A DNA stretch of 64,000 nt from an uncultured Porphyromonadaceae bacterium (GCA_902495075.1 CABUVO010000004.1:1-64000), one strand, 5' to 3'; shown: positions 16,290 to 24,575, counted from the first letter of the stretch. Notes: generated by a model not told the origin, from the letters alone. Numbers and translations: made by a program.

Positions 16290-17606
16290 ATGAGCAAATT
16301 GATAGCAATTGTGGGGCGACCGAATGTGGGAAAGTCCACGCTTTTCAACCGCTTGACGCAGACACGCCGAGCCATCGTCGATGACACGGCAGGCACCACC
16401 CGCGACCGCCAGTATGGCAAAGTTGACTGGTGCGGACAGGAATTCTCCATCGTCGATACCGGCGGATGGGTAGTAAACTCCGACGACATCTTCGAGGAGG
16501 AAATCAACAAGCAGGTGGAAATAGCCATCGAAGAGGCAGATGTGATCCTCTTTGTGGTGGACGCATCCACAGGGGTCACGGATCTCGACGACAAAGTGGC
16601 GGCAATCCTACGCCGCTCAAAGAAGCCGGTAATCGTAGTGGCAAACAAGGAAGACAAGGGTGACGCCCGCTTCAATACTGCGGAATTCTACAGCTTCGGT
16701 CTCGGAGATCCAATCGGAATCTCTTCTGCCAACGGATCAGGCACAGGCGAACTCCTTGATGAGATCGTGAAAGACATGCCGGAAAAAGATGAAGAGGAAG
16801 CTCCAGAGGATGATATTGCGAAATTCGCGATCGTAGGACGTCCGAACGCAGGAAAATCGTCTCTTATCAATGCCTTCATAGGCGAGGAGCGCCACATCGT
16901 CACCGATATCGCCGGCACAACCCGCGATTCAATATATCATCGCTACAATAAATTCGGTTTTGATTTCTATCTGGTTGATACCGCCGGAATCCGCAAGAAG
17001 CAGAAAGTCAACGAGGATATAGAGTATTATTCCGTAATACGTTCCATCCGTGCAATAGAAGCCTCAGATGTGTGCATACTAATGATTGATGCCACCCGTG
17101 GAATCGAAGGGCAGGATGCCAATATTTTCGGGCTTATCCAGCGCAACCGCAAAGGTCTTGTGGTGTGTGTCAATAAATGGGATCTTGTCGAAGACAAGAG
17201 TCTTAACGCACAGAAGCATTTCGAGCAGGCGATCCGCTCGAAGTTCGCTCCTTTCACAGATTTCCCTATCCTATTCACATCCGCTCTTACAAAGCAAAGA
17301 ATCTACAAGGTGCTGGAAACCGCCGTACAGGTATATCAAAACCGACGCCGCACAATTCCCACATCCCAGCTTAACACCTACATGCTTGAGCAGATAGCCA
17401 TCACTCCCCCGCCGAGCAACAAGGGAAAATTCGTTAAGATCAAATACGTGACAATGCTGAAGGATGCGGTCATTCCTACGTTCATCTTCTTCTGCAACCT
17501 CCCGCAATGGGTAAAGGAACCGTATAAACGGTTCCTTGAAAACAAGATTCGTGAGCACTGGGATTTCAACGGAACCCCAATCGCGATATTTATGCGTGAG
17601 AAGTAG
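16290..17606 (+). CDS. der: Ribosome-associated GTPase Der (EngA)
   Basis: The 438-aa protein has two tandem GTPase domains: P-loops 'GRPNVGKST' (residues 8-16) and 'GRPNAGKSS' (about 185-193), two 'DTGG'/'DTAGI' G3 motifs and 'NKWD' in the second domain, followed by the KH-like C-terminal domain ('NKGKFVKIKYVTMLKDAVIP'). Der is needed for 50S subunit maturation. The length is normal for the family. It starts 6 nt after the heptamer array. Its 3' end overlaps the convergent small lipoprotein gene by 17 nt. Confidence 0.95.
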   Translation: MSKLIAIVGRPNVGKSTLFNRLTQTRRAIVDDTAGTTRDRQYGKVDWCGQEFSIVDTGGWVVNSDDIFEEEINKQVEIAIEEADVILFVVDASTGVTDLDDKVAAILRRSKKPVIVVANKEDKGDARFNTAEFYSFGLGDPIGISSANGSGTGELLDEIVKDMPEKDEEEAPEDDIAKFAIVGRPNAGKSSLINAFIGEERHIVTDIAGTTRDSIYHRYNKFGFDFYLVDTAGIRKKQKVNEDIEYYSVIRSIRAIEASDVCILMIDATRGIEGQDANIFGLIQRNRKGLVVCVNKWDLVEDKSLNAQKHFEQAIRSKFAPFTDFPILFTSALTKQRIYKVLETAVQVYQNRRRTIPTSQLNTYMLEQIAITPPPSNKGKFVKIKYVTMLKDAVIPTFIFFCNLPQWVKEPYKRFLENKIREHWDFNGTPIAIFMREK

Positions 17607-17790
17607 TGTCCGCAGCCACGGTGACTGTGTCGGCTTCAACCTCCTCTTCAGGAGTGAGCACAACCTCCACAGTCTCCCCCTTGGGCTCCATATTCTTCAT
17701 AGTGCGCCCCTGGCATGAGCAGAGACACACAGCTATAACAACAGCGGCAACACTTGTTGCCGCTGCTTTTTTATATGTCAACTTTATCAT
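17590..17790 (-). CDS. Small acidic lipoprotein, 66 aa
   Basis: The product has a lipoprotein signal peptide with lipobox 'CLCSC' (Cys26) and a short acidic mature part rich in Val, Thr and Glu ('VEVVLTPEEEVEADTVTV'). It begins 1 nt after the stop of the FKBP lipoprotein gene on the same strand, which supports a shared transcript, and it overlaps the end of der by 17 nt. No family is recognised; the lipobox and operon position are the reasons for believing it is a gene. Confidence 0.6.
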   Translation of the reverse strand: MIKLTYKKAAATSVAAVVIAVCLCSCQGRTMKNMEPKGETVEVVLTPEEEVEADTVTVAADTTSHA

Positions 17791-17791
17791 A

Positions 17792-18322
17792 TCAGTTTAC
17801 CTTGATAAGCTCAACTTCGAAAATAAGATCAGCATAAGGAGGAATGTCGCGTCCGGCTCCACGCGCGCCATAAGCGAGATCCGAAGGGATATAGAAAATG
17901 TATTTCGATCCCTCCTTCATCAGCTGCAGACCCTCAGTCCATCCGGGAATTACTCCATTAAGAGGGAATGTGGCAGGCTCACCGCGCTGAACAGAGCTGT
18001 CGAATACAGACCCGTCGAGCAATCTGCCTGTATAGTGGACAGTAACCTGATCTGTCGGACCAGGCATTACGCCTGTGCCTTCCTTCTCAATCATATACTT
18101 AAGTCCGGAAGCAGTGCGGGCATAAGTGGAATCAGTAGCCACGTCGCTCTGATACTCCGCATTGCGGAAACGATCGGCAACAGAATCTGTAGCAACTTCT
18201 TCAACCACCTCCACAACAGCGCTGTCTGAATCAGCAGCAGACTCTTTGTTGGCGCTTTTCTTGCAGGATGCAATCATAGAAACGGCACCCACAGCCAATA
18301 CGAGATAAAAAATCTTCTTCAT
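17792..18322 (-). CDS. FKBP-type peptidyl-prolyl isomerase, lipoprotein
   Basis: A lipoprotein signal with lipobox 'SMIASC' (about 15-20) is followed by a Ser/Asp/Val-rich linker and a C-terminal FKBP domain with 'VTVHYTGRLLDGSVFDSS', 'FPLNGVIPGWTEGLQLM' and 'YIPSDLAYGARGAG'. FKBPs catalyse cis-trans isomerisation of Xaa-Pro bonds; this one would act in the periplasm or at the outer membrane. The start at 18322 fits the signal peptide better than the longer upstream frame. Its FKBP domain is very similar to that of the neighbouring gene (18427-19017), so the pair probably arose by tandem duplication. Confidence 0.9.
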   Translation of the reverse strand: MKKIFYLVLAVGAVSMIASCKKSANKESAADSDSAVVEVVEEVATDSVADRFRNAEYQSDVATDSTYARTASGLKYMIEKEGTGVMPGPTDQVTVHYTGRLLDGSVFDSSVQRGEPATFPLNGVIPGWTEGLQLMKEGSKYIFYIPSDLAYGARGAGRDIPPYADLIFEVELIKVN

Positions 18323-18350
18323 AATATTTGAAATTTTAGCCAAAGGTAAT

Positions 18351-18392
18351 AAAAAAAAGGGAATCACGGAAATAAATCCAAATTCCCTTTTT
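18351..18392 (-). terminator. Terminator between the two FKBP genes
   Basis: GGGAAT (18359-18364) pairs with ATTCCC (18382-18387), flanked by an A8 run on one side and T5 on the other. On the minus strand it gives ATTCCC followed by T8 after the upstream FKBP gene. Confidence 0.6.
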
Positions 18393-18426
18393 CATATTAT
18401 TGAATACACTTTTCAGTGCATTTATA

Positions 18427-19017
18427 TCACTTCTTATTCACCTTGATCAGTTCAACCTCGAATACAAGAGTTGAATGAGGGGGTATTACATTAGGCACAC
18501 CACCTGCACCGTAAGCAAGATCAGAAGGAATGAAGAATGTGTATTTTGCACCCTCCTTCATAAGCTGAACGCCTTCGGTCCAGCCGGGGATAACACGGTT
18601 TAACGGGAATGTTGCAGGTTCGCCACGATTTACAGAGCTGTCGAATACAGTTCCGTTAAGAAGCTTACCGGTATAATGCACAGTTACCTCATCTTCGGCT
18701 GTAGGTTGTGCGCCTTCACCCTCTTTCTCAACAACATACTGCAGACCGCTCGGAGTAGTCTTCACATTCTCCTTCTTGCCGTTCTCAGCGAGGAACTTCT
18801 CACCTTCTGCGCGAGCTACAGCCTCAGCCTTTTTCTCGAGATCCTGAAGGTAATCATTGATAAGCTTCTGAGCCTCCTCAACAGAGATCTCCGGTTCGCC
18901 GCCATCGAAAGCAACCTTAACGCCATCCTTGAAGTCTTCTGACTTTATCTCTTTAACACCCATAGCCTGCAACTGTTTACCCATTGCCAGACCCCATGCA
19001 TAACTTAATTTGTCCAT
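18427..19017 (-). CDS. FKBP-type peptidyl-prolyl isomerase (FkpA/Mip-like)
   Basis: The 196-aa protein has an N-terminal helical dimerisation domain ('MDKLSYAWGLAMGKQLQAMG', as in the Mip/FkpA family, residues 1-75) and a C-terminal FKBP domain (about 90-194) with 'VTVHYTGKLLNGTVFDSS', 'RVIPGWTEGVQLM' and 'IPSDLAYGAGGVPNVIPP'. No signal peptide is visible at this start, so it is probably cytoplasmic, unlike its lipoprotein paralogue downstream. It should assist folding by prolyl isomerisation. Confidence 0.9.
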   Translation of the reverse strand: MDKLSYAWGLAMGKQLQAMGVKEIKSEDFKDGVKVAFDGGEPEISVEEAQKLINDYLQDLEKKAEAVARAEGEKFLAENGKKENVKTTPSGLQYVVEKEGEGAQPTAEDEVTVHYTGKLLNGTVFDSSVNRGEPATFPLNRVIPGWTEGVQLMKEGAKYTFFIPSDLAYGAGGVPNVIPPHSTLVFEVELIKVNKK

Positions 19018-19076
19018 TTTTCTGATTTTATATTAATAATTTCCATAATTTCTCTATCCTCCCCATCCCAATATTA

Positions 19077-19126
19077 CCCCATTCCGCCCCATTTCGCCCC
19101 ATTCATCCCCATCTCTCCCCATATAC
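19077..19126. repeat. C-rich decamer tandem repeat
   Basis: Five consecutive 10-nt units all begin CCCCAT (CCCCATTCCG, CCCCATTTCG, CCCCATTCAT, CCCCATCTCT, CCCCATATAC). They lie in the 218-nt divergent spacer between an FKBP gene and the aminopeptidase gene. A related tract is at 21296-21420. Confidence 0.7.
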
Positions 19127-19186
19127 CCTAACAAATTCCGAGCCAATTCTATTCTCCCGATATTTTTAAATTTCAATAATTTGTAG

Positions 19187-19194
19187 TAAATTTG
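19187..19194 (+). promoter_or_regulatory. -7 element upstream of the C1 aminopeptidase gene
   Basis: TAAATTTG at 19187-19194, about 40 nt before the ATG. No matching TTTG at the -33 position. Confidence 0.45.
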
Positions 19195-19235
19195 GTGAAT
19201 GAATCAAACGTCAAATCCAAAAACACGATAACATC

Positions 19236-20465
19236 ATGAGGAAAATGCTTCTTATCGCCGGAGTGCTCGCTATTACCGGCATGGCTAACGCCACTTATTT
19301 CCAGGCTCCCGAACTGGATGATCCCCAAGTTGTGAATCCAGACTCCACAGGCTTCAAATTCACCGATGTGAAGATCATCCCGACAACCTCCGTAAAAGAC
19401 CAAAACAAATCGGGCACTTGCTGGGCATTCTCAGGAATCTCAACCCTCGAAGATGATCTGCTTCGCAGAGGCAAGGGAGAGATTGATCTTTCTGAAATGT
19501 TTGTAGTCCGCAACGCCTATATAGACAAAGCAAAGAAATACATGCGCACCAACGGCAAGATCAACTTCGCGCAAGGAGGATCTTTCGAGGATGTGCTTGA
19601 GATGACACGCCGCTATGGCGCAATGCCTGAAGAGGCTTATGCCGGTCTCAACTACGGAGAAAAGAAACATTCCCACTATGAGCTGGCTGACGCACTTGGT
19701 AGCTATCTTGATGCCGTGATGCGTAACGGACAGCGCACAAAGAAGCTTACAACCGCCTGGCTTCCCGGCTTCATCGGAATTCTTGATGCATATCTGGGTC
19801 CGGTGCCTGAGAATTTCACTTATAAAGGGAAAACATATACTCCTCAGAGCTTCGCCCGTGAAATCGGCATAGAACCGGACAACTTCGAAATCTTCACAAG
19901 CTATACGCATCATCCTTTCTACGAAAAGTTCGCTTTGGAAATTCCTGACAACTGGCAATGGAGCGAAAGTGTGAACGTTCCAATGGAAGACCTGCAGGCA
20001 ATCACCGACAACGCCCTTGACAAAGGTTATACCGTATTCTGGGGAGCAGATGTATCCGAAGGCGGTTTCAAATGGACTGAAGGCTTCGCTGTGAATCCTG
20101 CGGAGAAGGAGCAAAAAGACATGACTGATTCCGAGCTTTCGCGCTGGGTGAAGCTTTCTGACAAAGACCGCGCCAACGAACGCTTCAAGATCAAAGGTCC
20201 GGTGAAAGAAAAAGAAGTTACTCAGGAGATGCGTCAGCAGGCTTTCGACAATTATGAGACAACCGACGATCACGGAATGGTTATCGTAGGCTACGCCACC
20301 GATCAGGAAGGAAACAAATTCTACAAAGTCAAAAATTCATGGGATACCAACCAAGTTTACGATGGCTACTTCTACGTATCCGTCCCCTATTTCCTTGAGA
20401 AAACTTTGAATATCGGCGTTCGCAAAGAAGCTATACCATCCGCAATCGCCAAGAAAATCAAATAG
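19236..20465 (+). CDS. C1B peptidase (aminopeptidase C/bleomycin hydrolase family)
   Basis: The papain-like triad is visible: Cys62 in 'NKSGTCWAFSGIS', His346 in 'DDHGMVIVG' and Asn367 in 'KVKNSWDT'. A signal peptide ('MRKMLLIAGVLAITGMANA') indicates export, unlike cytoplasmic PepC. The protein (409 aa) is the length of C1B aminopeptidases and keeps the basic C-terminal tail ('AIAKKIK') whose end plugs the active site in that family. It probably trims peptides in the periplasm. The gene is followed after 36 nt by ksgA. Confidence 0.9.
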   Translation: MRKMLLIAGVLAITGMANATYFQAPELDDPQVVNPDSTGFKFTDVKIIPTTSVKDQNKSGTCWAFSGISTLEDDLLRRGKGEIDLSEMFVVRNAYIDKAKKYMRTNGKINFAQGGSFEDVLEMTRRYGAMPEEAYAGLNYGEKKHSHYELADALGSYLDAVMRNGQRTKKLTTAWLPGFIGILDAYLGPVPENFTYKGKTYTPQSFAREIGIEPDNFEIFTSYTHHPFYEKFALEIPDNWQWSESVNVPMEDLQAITDNALDKGYTVFWGADVSEGGFKWTEGFAVNPAEKEQKDMTDSELSRWVKLSDKDRANERFKIKGPVKEKEVTQEMRQQAFDNYETTDDHGMVIVGYATDQEGNKFYKVKNSWDTNQVYDGYFYVSVPYFLEKTLNIGVRKEAIPSAIAKKIK

Positions 20466-20501
20466 GGACAAACCTGTTTCCCGTAACAATACAAGTTCTC
20501 G

Positions 20502-21296
20502 ATGCAAGTAAGAGCAAAAAAGAATTTGGGGCAGCATTTCCTTAAAGACGAGGAGATTGCCCGACGAATATCTGAGACCATTTCGGCAGGGCAGCTTCCG
20601 GCTGTCTCTGCCGGATATGGCTCGCTTCCTATCCTTGAGATCGGACCGGGGATGGGAGTGCTGACAAAATACCTTATGGATACCGGTCGAGAGCTAACAG
20701 CCGTAGAACTCGACCACGAAAGTGTGGAATTTCTCAATCACCTTTATCCGGATCTAAAGGTTATCGAAGCAGATTTTCTGAAGATGAATCTCGATGAGGT
20801 TTATTCAGATGAATTCGCCCTGATAGGAAACTATCCCTACAATATCTCATCGCAGATATTTTTCAAAGTATTGGATTACAGGGAAAAGATTCCGGTGGTT
20901 GCAGGTATGTTGCAAAAAGAAGTGGCAGAAAGGATATGTTCCGGACCGGGATCCAAGGTGTATGGCATATTGTCGGTGTTGCTTCAGGCATGGTATGATT
21001 GCGAATATCTCTTCAACGTCGAGCCATATGTATTCGCCCCGCCACCAAAAGTTAGAAGCGGTGTGCTTCGGCTCACGCGCAACAAACGCGAATCGCTCGG
21101 TGTAGATGAGAAATTCTTCAAGACAGTAGTAAAAACGGCGTTCGGACAGCGTCGCAAGACACTCCGCAACTCCCTTGCCGCCCTGATAGCCCAAAGCGGC
21201 ATGTCGCCCGACAGCGAAGTGCTGGCACTTCGTCCCGAGCGCCTCTCCGTAGATCAATTCATCGACCTCGCAAAGTCCCTCTCCCCGTGCCCCTGA
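20502..21296 (+). CDS. ksgA: 16S rRNA dimethyladenosine transferase KsgA
   Basis: The 264-aa protein has the signature 'KKNLGQHFLKDEEIARRI' (5-22), the SAM-binding 'ILEIGPGMGVLTKYL' (about 46-60) and the catalytic 'NYPYNISSQIFF' (about 110-121, NxPY motif), then the C-terminal helical domain. KsgA/RsmA dimethylates two adjacent adenosines in helix 45 of 16S rRNA, a late checkpoint in 30S assembly. A short Gly/Ser insertion ('LPAVSAGYGSLP') separates the first two motifs. It follows the aminopeptidase gene closely in the same direction. Confidence 0.95.
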   Translation: MQVRAKKNLGQHFLKDEEIARRISETISAGQLPAVSAGYGSLPILEIGPGMGVLTKYLMDTGRELTAVELDHESVEFLNHLYPDLKVIEADFLKMNLDEVYSDEFALIGNYPYNISSQIFFKVLDYREKIPVVAGMLQKEVAERICSGPGSKVYGILSVLLQAWYDCEYLFNVEPYVFAPPPKVRSGVLRLTRNKRESLGVDEKFFKTVVKTAFGQRRKTLRNSLAALIAQSGMSPDSEVLALRPERLSVDQFIDLAKSLSPCP

Positions 21297-21420
21297 ATCC
21301 CCTATTTTCTCCCTCTCCCTCTCCATTCCCCTCAATTCCCCTCTCTTCCCCTCATTCCCCATCCTCATCCAGCCCCATTCCGCCCTATCCAGCCCCATTA
21401 AATCCCCATTTGATCCCCAA
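21296..21420. repeat. C-rich decamer-like tract after ksgA
   Basis: About 125 nt of CCCCAT/CCCCT units with a 10-11 nt period (for example CAATTCCCCT, CTCTTCCCCT, CCCCATTCCG). The tract begins at the ksgA stop codon. It resembles the tract at 19077-19126 on the other side of the aminopeptidase-ksgA pair. Confidence 0.6.
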
Positions 21421-21439
21421 AATTTGGAAAATCCGACAA

Positions 21440-21485
21440 AAAATATTAGCTTTGCAAAAACTTATTTTTGCAAAGCTAATATTTT
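21440..21485. promoter_or_regulatory. 46-nt perfect palindrome before the S24-type regulator
   Basis: Arms 21440-21460 and 21465-21485 are exact reverse complements (21 bp) with the loop CTTA. The centre carries TATTTTTG (21463-21470), a match to the Bacteroidetes -7 element, and the right arm ends 6 nt before the ATG. This could be the operator of the regulator that follows, or an RNA hairpin in its leader. Confidence 0.7.
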
Positions 21486-21491
21486 ATCACT

Positions 21492-22166
21492 ATGAATCCC
21501 GAAGAAACAATGAAGCAAAGGCTTATCACCCTCCTCAAAGCCAAGCACATGACCCAGACAGAATTTGCTCGCCATCTCGGAGTCACCCCCACCTATATCG
21601 GAGCCATGCGCAAAGGGATGCCCAAAGAGCGTCTTAAAGTTGTGTTTGATATGTTCCCCGATGTCAACCGCGACTGGCTGTTATATGGTGAGGGAGAAAT
21701 GTTTGTAGCCGACGATGAAAACACTCCGGATCTTTCCAAAGGATATGTAGTGCCGATGCTACCGGTAGAAGCATTCGCCGGTAATCTTAAACTGTGGAGT
21801 CAGGGCGTGCAGTTGAAAGACTGCGAGAAAGTCGTTTCGCCAGTGCCCGGTGTGGATTTTGGCATTCGCGTTTCCGGAAACAGTATGGAGCCGGAGTTTC
21901 AGAATGGATCCGTGCTCTTTATCAAAAGAATCAACGAGAAAGCATTCATACCTTGGGGCAATCCCATGGTGATAGACACTGAAAACGGTGTTGTTGTCAA
22001 GGTCGTTTACCCGGTAAACGAAGAAGACGCCCGTCCCGACAGAGATTGCCGCTTCATTGAGGCCCGCAGCTACAACCCCGCATACCCCCCCTTCCTCATC
22101 CCCACCGACAGCATCTACGGTCTCTACCGCATCATCACCGCCATCCGTCAATACTCCACGCTCTGA
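21492..22166 (+). CDS. HTH/S24 (LexA-CI-like) transcriptional regulator
   Basis: The 224-aa protein has an N-terminal Xre-type helix-turn-helix ('KHMTQTEFARHLGVTPTYIG', about 18-37) and a C-terminal S24 peptidase/LexA-like domain. The region 'GIRVSGNSMEPEFQNGSVLF' contains the catalytic-type Ser in 'SGNSMEP' and 'NGVVVKVVYP' supplies the Lys position. Such proteins repress stress or prophage genes and are inactivated by self-cleavage. A clear Ala-Gly or Cys-Gly cleavage site is not certain, though 'VEAFAGNL' (about 91-98) is a candidate. A perfect palindrome directly upstream suggests autoregulation. No prophage genes lie nearby. Confidence 0.85.
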   Translation: MNPEETMKQRLITLLKAKHMTQTEFARHLGVTPTYIGAMRKGMPKERLKVVFDMFPDVNRDWLLYGEGEMFVADDENTPDLSKGYVVPMLPVEAFAGNLKLWSQGVQLKDCEKVVSPVPGVDFGIRVSGNSMEPEFQNGSVLFIKRINEKAFIPWGNPMVIDTENGVVVKVVYPVNEEDARPDRDCRFIEARSYNPAYPPFLIPTDSIYGLYRIITAIRQYSTL

Positions 22167-22170
22167 ACCG

Positions 22171-22632
22171 TTATTTCAATAGGGATTCAAGATAGGCGGA
22201 ATCAGGGACGCTCACATGCACCGGCTCTCCTTTCGCCTTCGCCTCTCCAATATGTCTGTTCATCTCCGCCAAAGAGTTGGACAGTTCGTTGAATACGCGC
22301 TCCGATACGTTTATATCCTTTCCGGATTTGAGGTCACAGATATATTGGTCATCAACCACTGTCACATGGCTATAGAAACGATACAATGCCGCAAAAGCCT
22401 TGTCTGAATCATCCTTAAGCGAACGGGTGACACCTTGATTAACACTATTGCTCAATGCCAAGGTTTTGATGTCCAAATCAATATATTCTCCGGACTCCAC
22501 AAGTTGCCTTGCCTTAGAATCGGTTTCAACTTCACGTCCCGTCTCAGCCGCGTCTTGTGAATTCGAGCACCCGGCGACTGCCATAAGCAGCCCCATCCCC
22601 AACGACACTAAAAGAAATCGAATTGTTTTCAT
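22171..22632 (-). CDS. Small lipoprotein of unknown function
   Basis: The 153-aa product has a lipoprotein signal peptide with lipobox 'AVAGC' (about 18-22) and a helical, acidic mature part ('SDKAFAALYRFYSHVTVVDD', 'ERVFNELSNSLAEMNRHI'). The start at 22632 begins the signal peptide; a longer frame to 22701 would overlap the next gene. No family is recognised. The 3' end is 4 nt from the convergent S24 regulator stop, and it is followed upstream by another small exported protein on the same strand. Confidence 0.7.
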   Translation of the reverse strand: MKTIRFLLVSLGMGLLMAVAGCSNSQDAAETGREVETDSKARQLVESGEYIDLDIKTLALSNSVNQGVTRSLKDDSDKAFAALYRFYSHVTVVDDQYICDLKSGKDINVSERVFNELSNSLAEMNRHIGEAKAKGEPVHVSVPDSAYLESLLK

Positions 22633-22658
22633 AATCATAAAATTTGAAATTATACATT

Positions 22659-23048
22659 CTACATACCTCTCAAACTCCATCTTGCGTTGCCAATCACCCA
22701 ACCGCTATCGCTTTTGATATATACCACAAACTTCCAACTTATCGGCACATATCCAAACTTGTCAAAAATCCTTTCATCAGAACATTGCTCCGGCAATAAA
22801 GAGAAGTGCTCAAACCTATTGAAAGAAGTCCATTCCAATACCGCATACACGGGTAAGATATTATAATTAGTGAGAGTTATATAAACTCTTTGATTGCCAT
22901 AGAAATTCCATTCACCATATGCATCCGGTGGATTTCTAACACTGAACTGGCTTTCGCCCCACGGCCACTCCAATATTTGAGCAGAAAGAATATTGCAGTT
23001 AATGCATGTCATCACCGCAACTAAGATCACAAGATAGATTCTGTTCAT
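22659..23048 (-). CDS. Small exported protein of unknown function
   Basis: A 129-aa protein starts with a signal peptide ('MNRIYLVILVAVMTCINCNI', cleavage probably after 'LSA'). The mature part is rich in aromatic residues ('WPWGESQFSV', 'YGEWNFYGNQRVYITLTNYN') and looks like an all-beta fold. The gene is AT-rich compared with its neighbours and lies upstream of the small lipoprotein gene on the same strand, 26 nt from it. No family is recognised. Confidence 0.65.
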   Translation of the reverse strand: MNRIYLVILVAVMTCINCNILSAQILEWPWGESQFSVRNPPDAYGEWNFYGNQRVYITLTNYNILPVYAVLEWTSFNRFEHFSLLPEQCSDERIFDKFGYVPISWKFVVYIKSDSGWVIGNARWSLRGM

Positions 23049-23310
23049 ATTAAATAATTTAATATGTTTTTGCAAATATATATATACTTTTTAAATTTAT
23101 CTACAATTTATAGTTAAAATATATTAATTAGATTAACTTTTGTAAGCAAATTTAATATTTTATTTTCATTTTAAAAGCAATAATGAGATTATATATATAT
23201 TGACAATCAAAAACACATTATCGCTACCCCCTTACTTACCGTCTGAACAAATATACTCCTCGGATTGCCACCCGAAACATTTCCATCCCATATTTTTTTG
23301 ATAATTCAAA
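23049..23310. other. AT-rich spacer
   Basis: No coding frame, RNA gene or clear promoter is seen. Composition is strongly AT-rich (long runs of A/T such as TATATATATA near 23080 and 23195). It ends at the palindrome preceding the ATPase gene. Confidence 0.5.
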
Positions 23311-23365
23311 TTTTATTGCGATATTTGCGTTGCGTAAATTACGCAACGCAAATATCGCAATAAAA
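23311..23365. promoter_or_regulatory. 55-nt perfect palindrome ending at the ATPase start codon
   Basis: Arms of 27 bp (23311-23337 and 23339-23365) are exact reverse complements around the single base 23338. The core reads TTGCGTAA-A-TTACGCAA. The ATG of the ATPase gene begins at 23366, the very next base. Confidence 0.85.
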
Positions 23366-24490
23366 ATGAAACCCAACAACCCTTTCCTGATTACGGGATA
23401 CTATAGCCCCGAGTTTTTCTGCGACCGCAAAGAGGAGACAGCGACTATCCTCGACGCGCTTCATAATGAGCGAAATGTGACACTGATTGCGCCACGCCGC
23501 ATGGGCAAGACAGGCTTGATACGTCATGCGCTCTATCATCTGAACGAACAGAATAAGGATATTGTCACATGCTATATGGACATATATTCCACACAATCTT
23601 TAGGAGACTTTGTGCGTCTTTTAGCAAATACGGTTTTGGGGAAATTAGATACACTCCCTCAAAAAGCATTAAACCGCATCTCACGTTTTATACGCAGCTG
23701 CCGACCGGTATTCACCTTCGATGAATTGACCGGCGCCCCAAAGGTAACGATTGATGTAGCGCCATCAGAAGAAAGAAACACACTGAAAGAGATATTCGAA
23801 TACCTTGGCTCATCTGAGAAACGATGCTACATTGCAATTGACGAGTTTCAACAGATTACAGAATATCCTGAAAAAGGTATAGAAGCGTTATTGCGTTCGT
23901 ATATACAGTTTGTACCAAATGTGCATTTTATCTTTGCCGGAAGCAAACAGCATGTGATGCGTGAAATGTTCACATCATCCAAAAGACCGTTCTATCAGAG
24001 CACACAGCTGCTTACGCTCGGAACAATTAACATTGACGAATATGCCTCTTTTGCAATAGAACATTTCGCAAAACACTCTTTAAATCTTCCTAAAAAAGTC
24101 TTCGATAAGATTTACGAGAAATTTAACGGGCACACATGGTATATACAAAGTATTTTAAATCGTCTGTATGGATATAATAGAAACGTGGATTGGGAACTGG
24201 TGAGATATACCTTGGAACAAATTATTTCGGAAGCAAGTTATTCTTATGCTGATTTAATGAAAGCATATTCACCGGGACAAGTGCGTCTTCTGAAAGCCAT
24301 TGCAAATGAGGGTTGCGTAAAAGAAATATTGGCAGGTGATTTCATAAACAAATACAACCTTCGCGCTACAAGTAGCGTAAAAGCCTCACTCAAAAAACTA
24401 CTTGACAACGAACTCATCTACCAGACTTCCGAAGGTTACATAATATATGACCGCTTCATGAACGAATGGATTAACAGCCAAGTATTTTAA
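23366..24490 (+). CDS. ATPase_2-family P-loop ATPase, 374 aa
   Basis: The protein matches the archaeal-type ATPase_2 family abundant in Bacteroidales: 'NPFLITGYYSPEFFCDRKEE' (N-terminal signature), Walker A-like 'LIAPRRMGKTGL' (about 42-53), Walker B-like 'CYIAIDEFQQITEYP' (about 155-169) with sensor 'FIFAGSK', and a C-terminal winged-helix ('INKYNLRATSSVKASLKKLL'). The function of these proteins is not established; relatives of the STAND/MNS group have been linked to defence and mobile elements. The ATG at 23366 was chosen over a TTG at 23330 that lies within the palindrome. It is related to the decayed copy at 735-1001. No partner gene is adjacent. Confidence 0.85.
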   Translation: MKPNNPFLITGYYSPEFFCDRKEETATILDALHNERNVTLIAPRRMGKTGLIRHALYHLNEQNKDIVTCYMDIYSTQSLGDFVRLLANTVLGKLDTLPQKALNRISRFIRSCRPVFTFDELTGAPKVTIDVAPSEERNTLKEIFEYLGSSEKRCYIAIDEFQQITEYPEKGIEALLRSYIQFVPNVHFIFAGSKQHVMREMFTSSKRPFYQSTQLLTLGTINIDEYASFAIEHFAKHSLNLPKKVFDKIYEKFNGHTWYIQSILNRLYGYNRNVDWELVRYTLEQIISEASYSYADLMKAYSPGQVRLLKAIANEGCVKEILAGDFINKYNLRATSSVKASLKKLLDNELIYQTSEGYIIYDRFMNEWINSQVF

Positions 24491-24528
24491 CCCTCGTTCA
24501 AAAGGATGAATCGGTTTGAAACGTTTTA

Positions 24529-24545
24529 AGTGTAAATTTTACACT
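24529..24545. promoter_or_regulatory. 17-nt palindrome upstream of the GH27 gene
   Basis: AGTGTAAA-T-TTTACACT is an exact dyad 31 nt upstream of the -7 element of the alpha-galactosidase gene, where a regulator of that gene could bind. The regulator is not identifiable here. Confidence 0.45.
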
Positions 24546-24575
24546 ATTGACGCAAGGTAATCAGAATTTTTTGAT

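Noticed and set aside
17606..18229. Plus-strand 207-codon frame over the FKBP genes
   Set aside because: It is antisense to two genes with clear lipobox and FKBP motifs.
21492..22166. Prophage remnant around the S24-type regulator
   Set aside because: No integrase, terminase, structural or lysis genes are nearby; neighbours are ksgA and small exported proteins.
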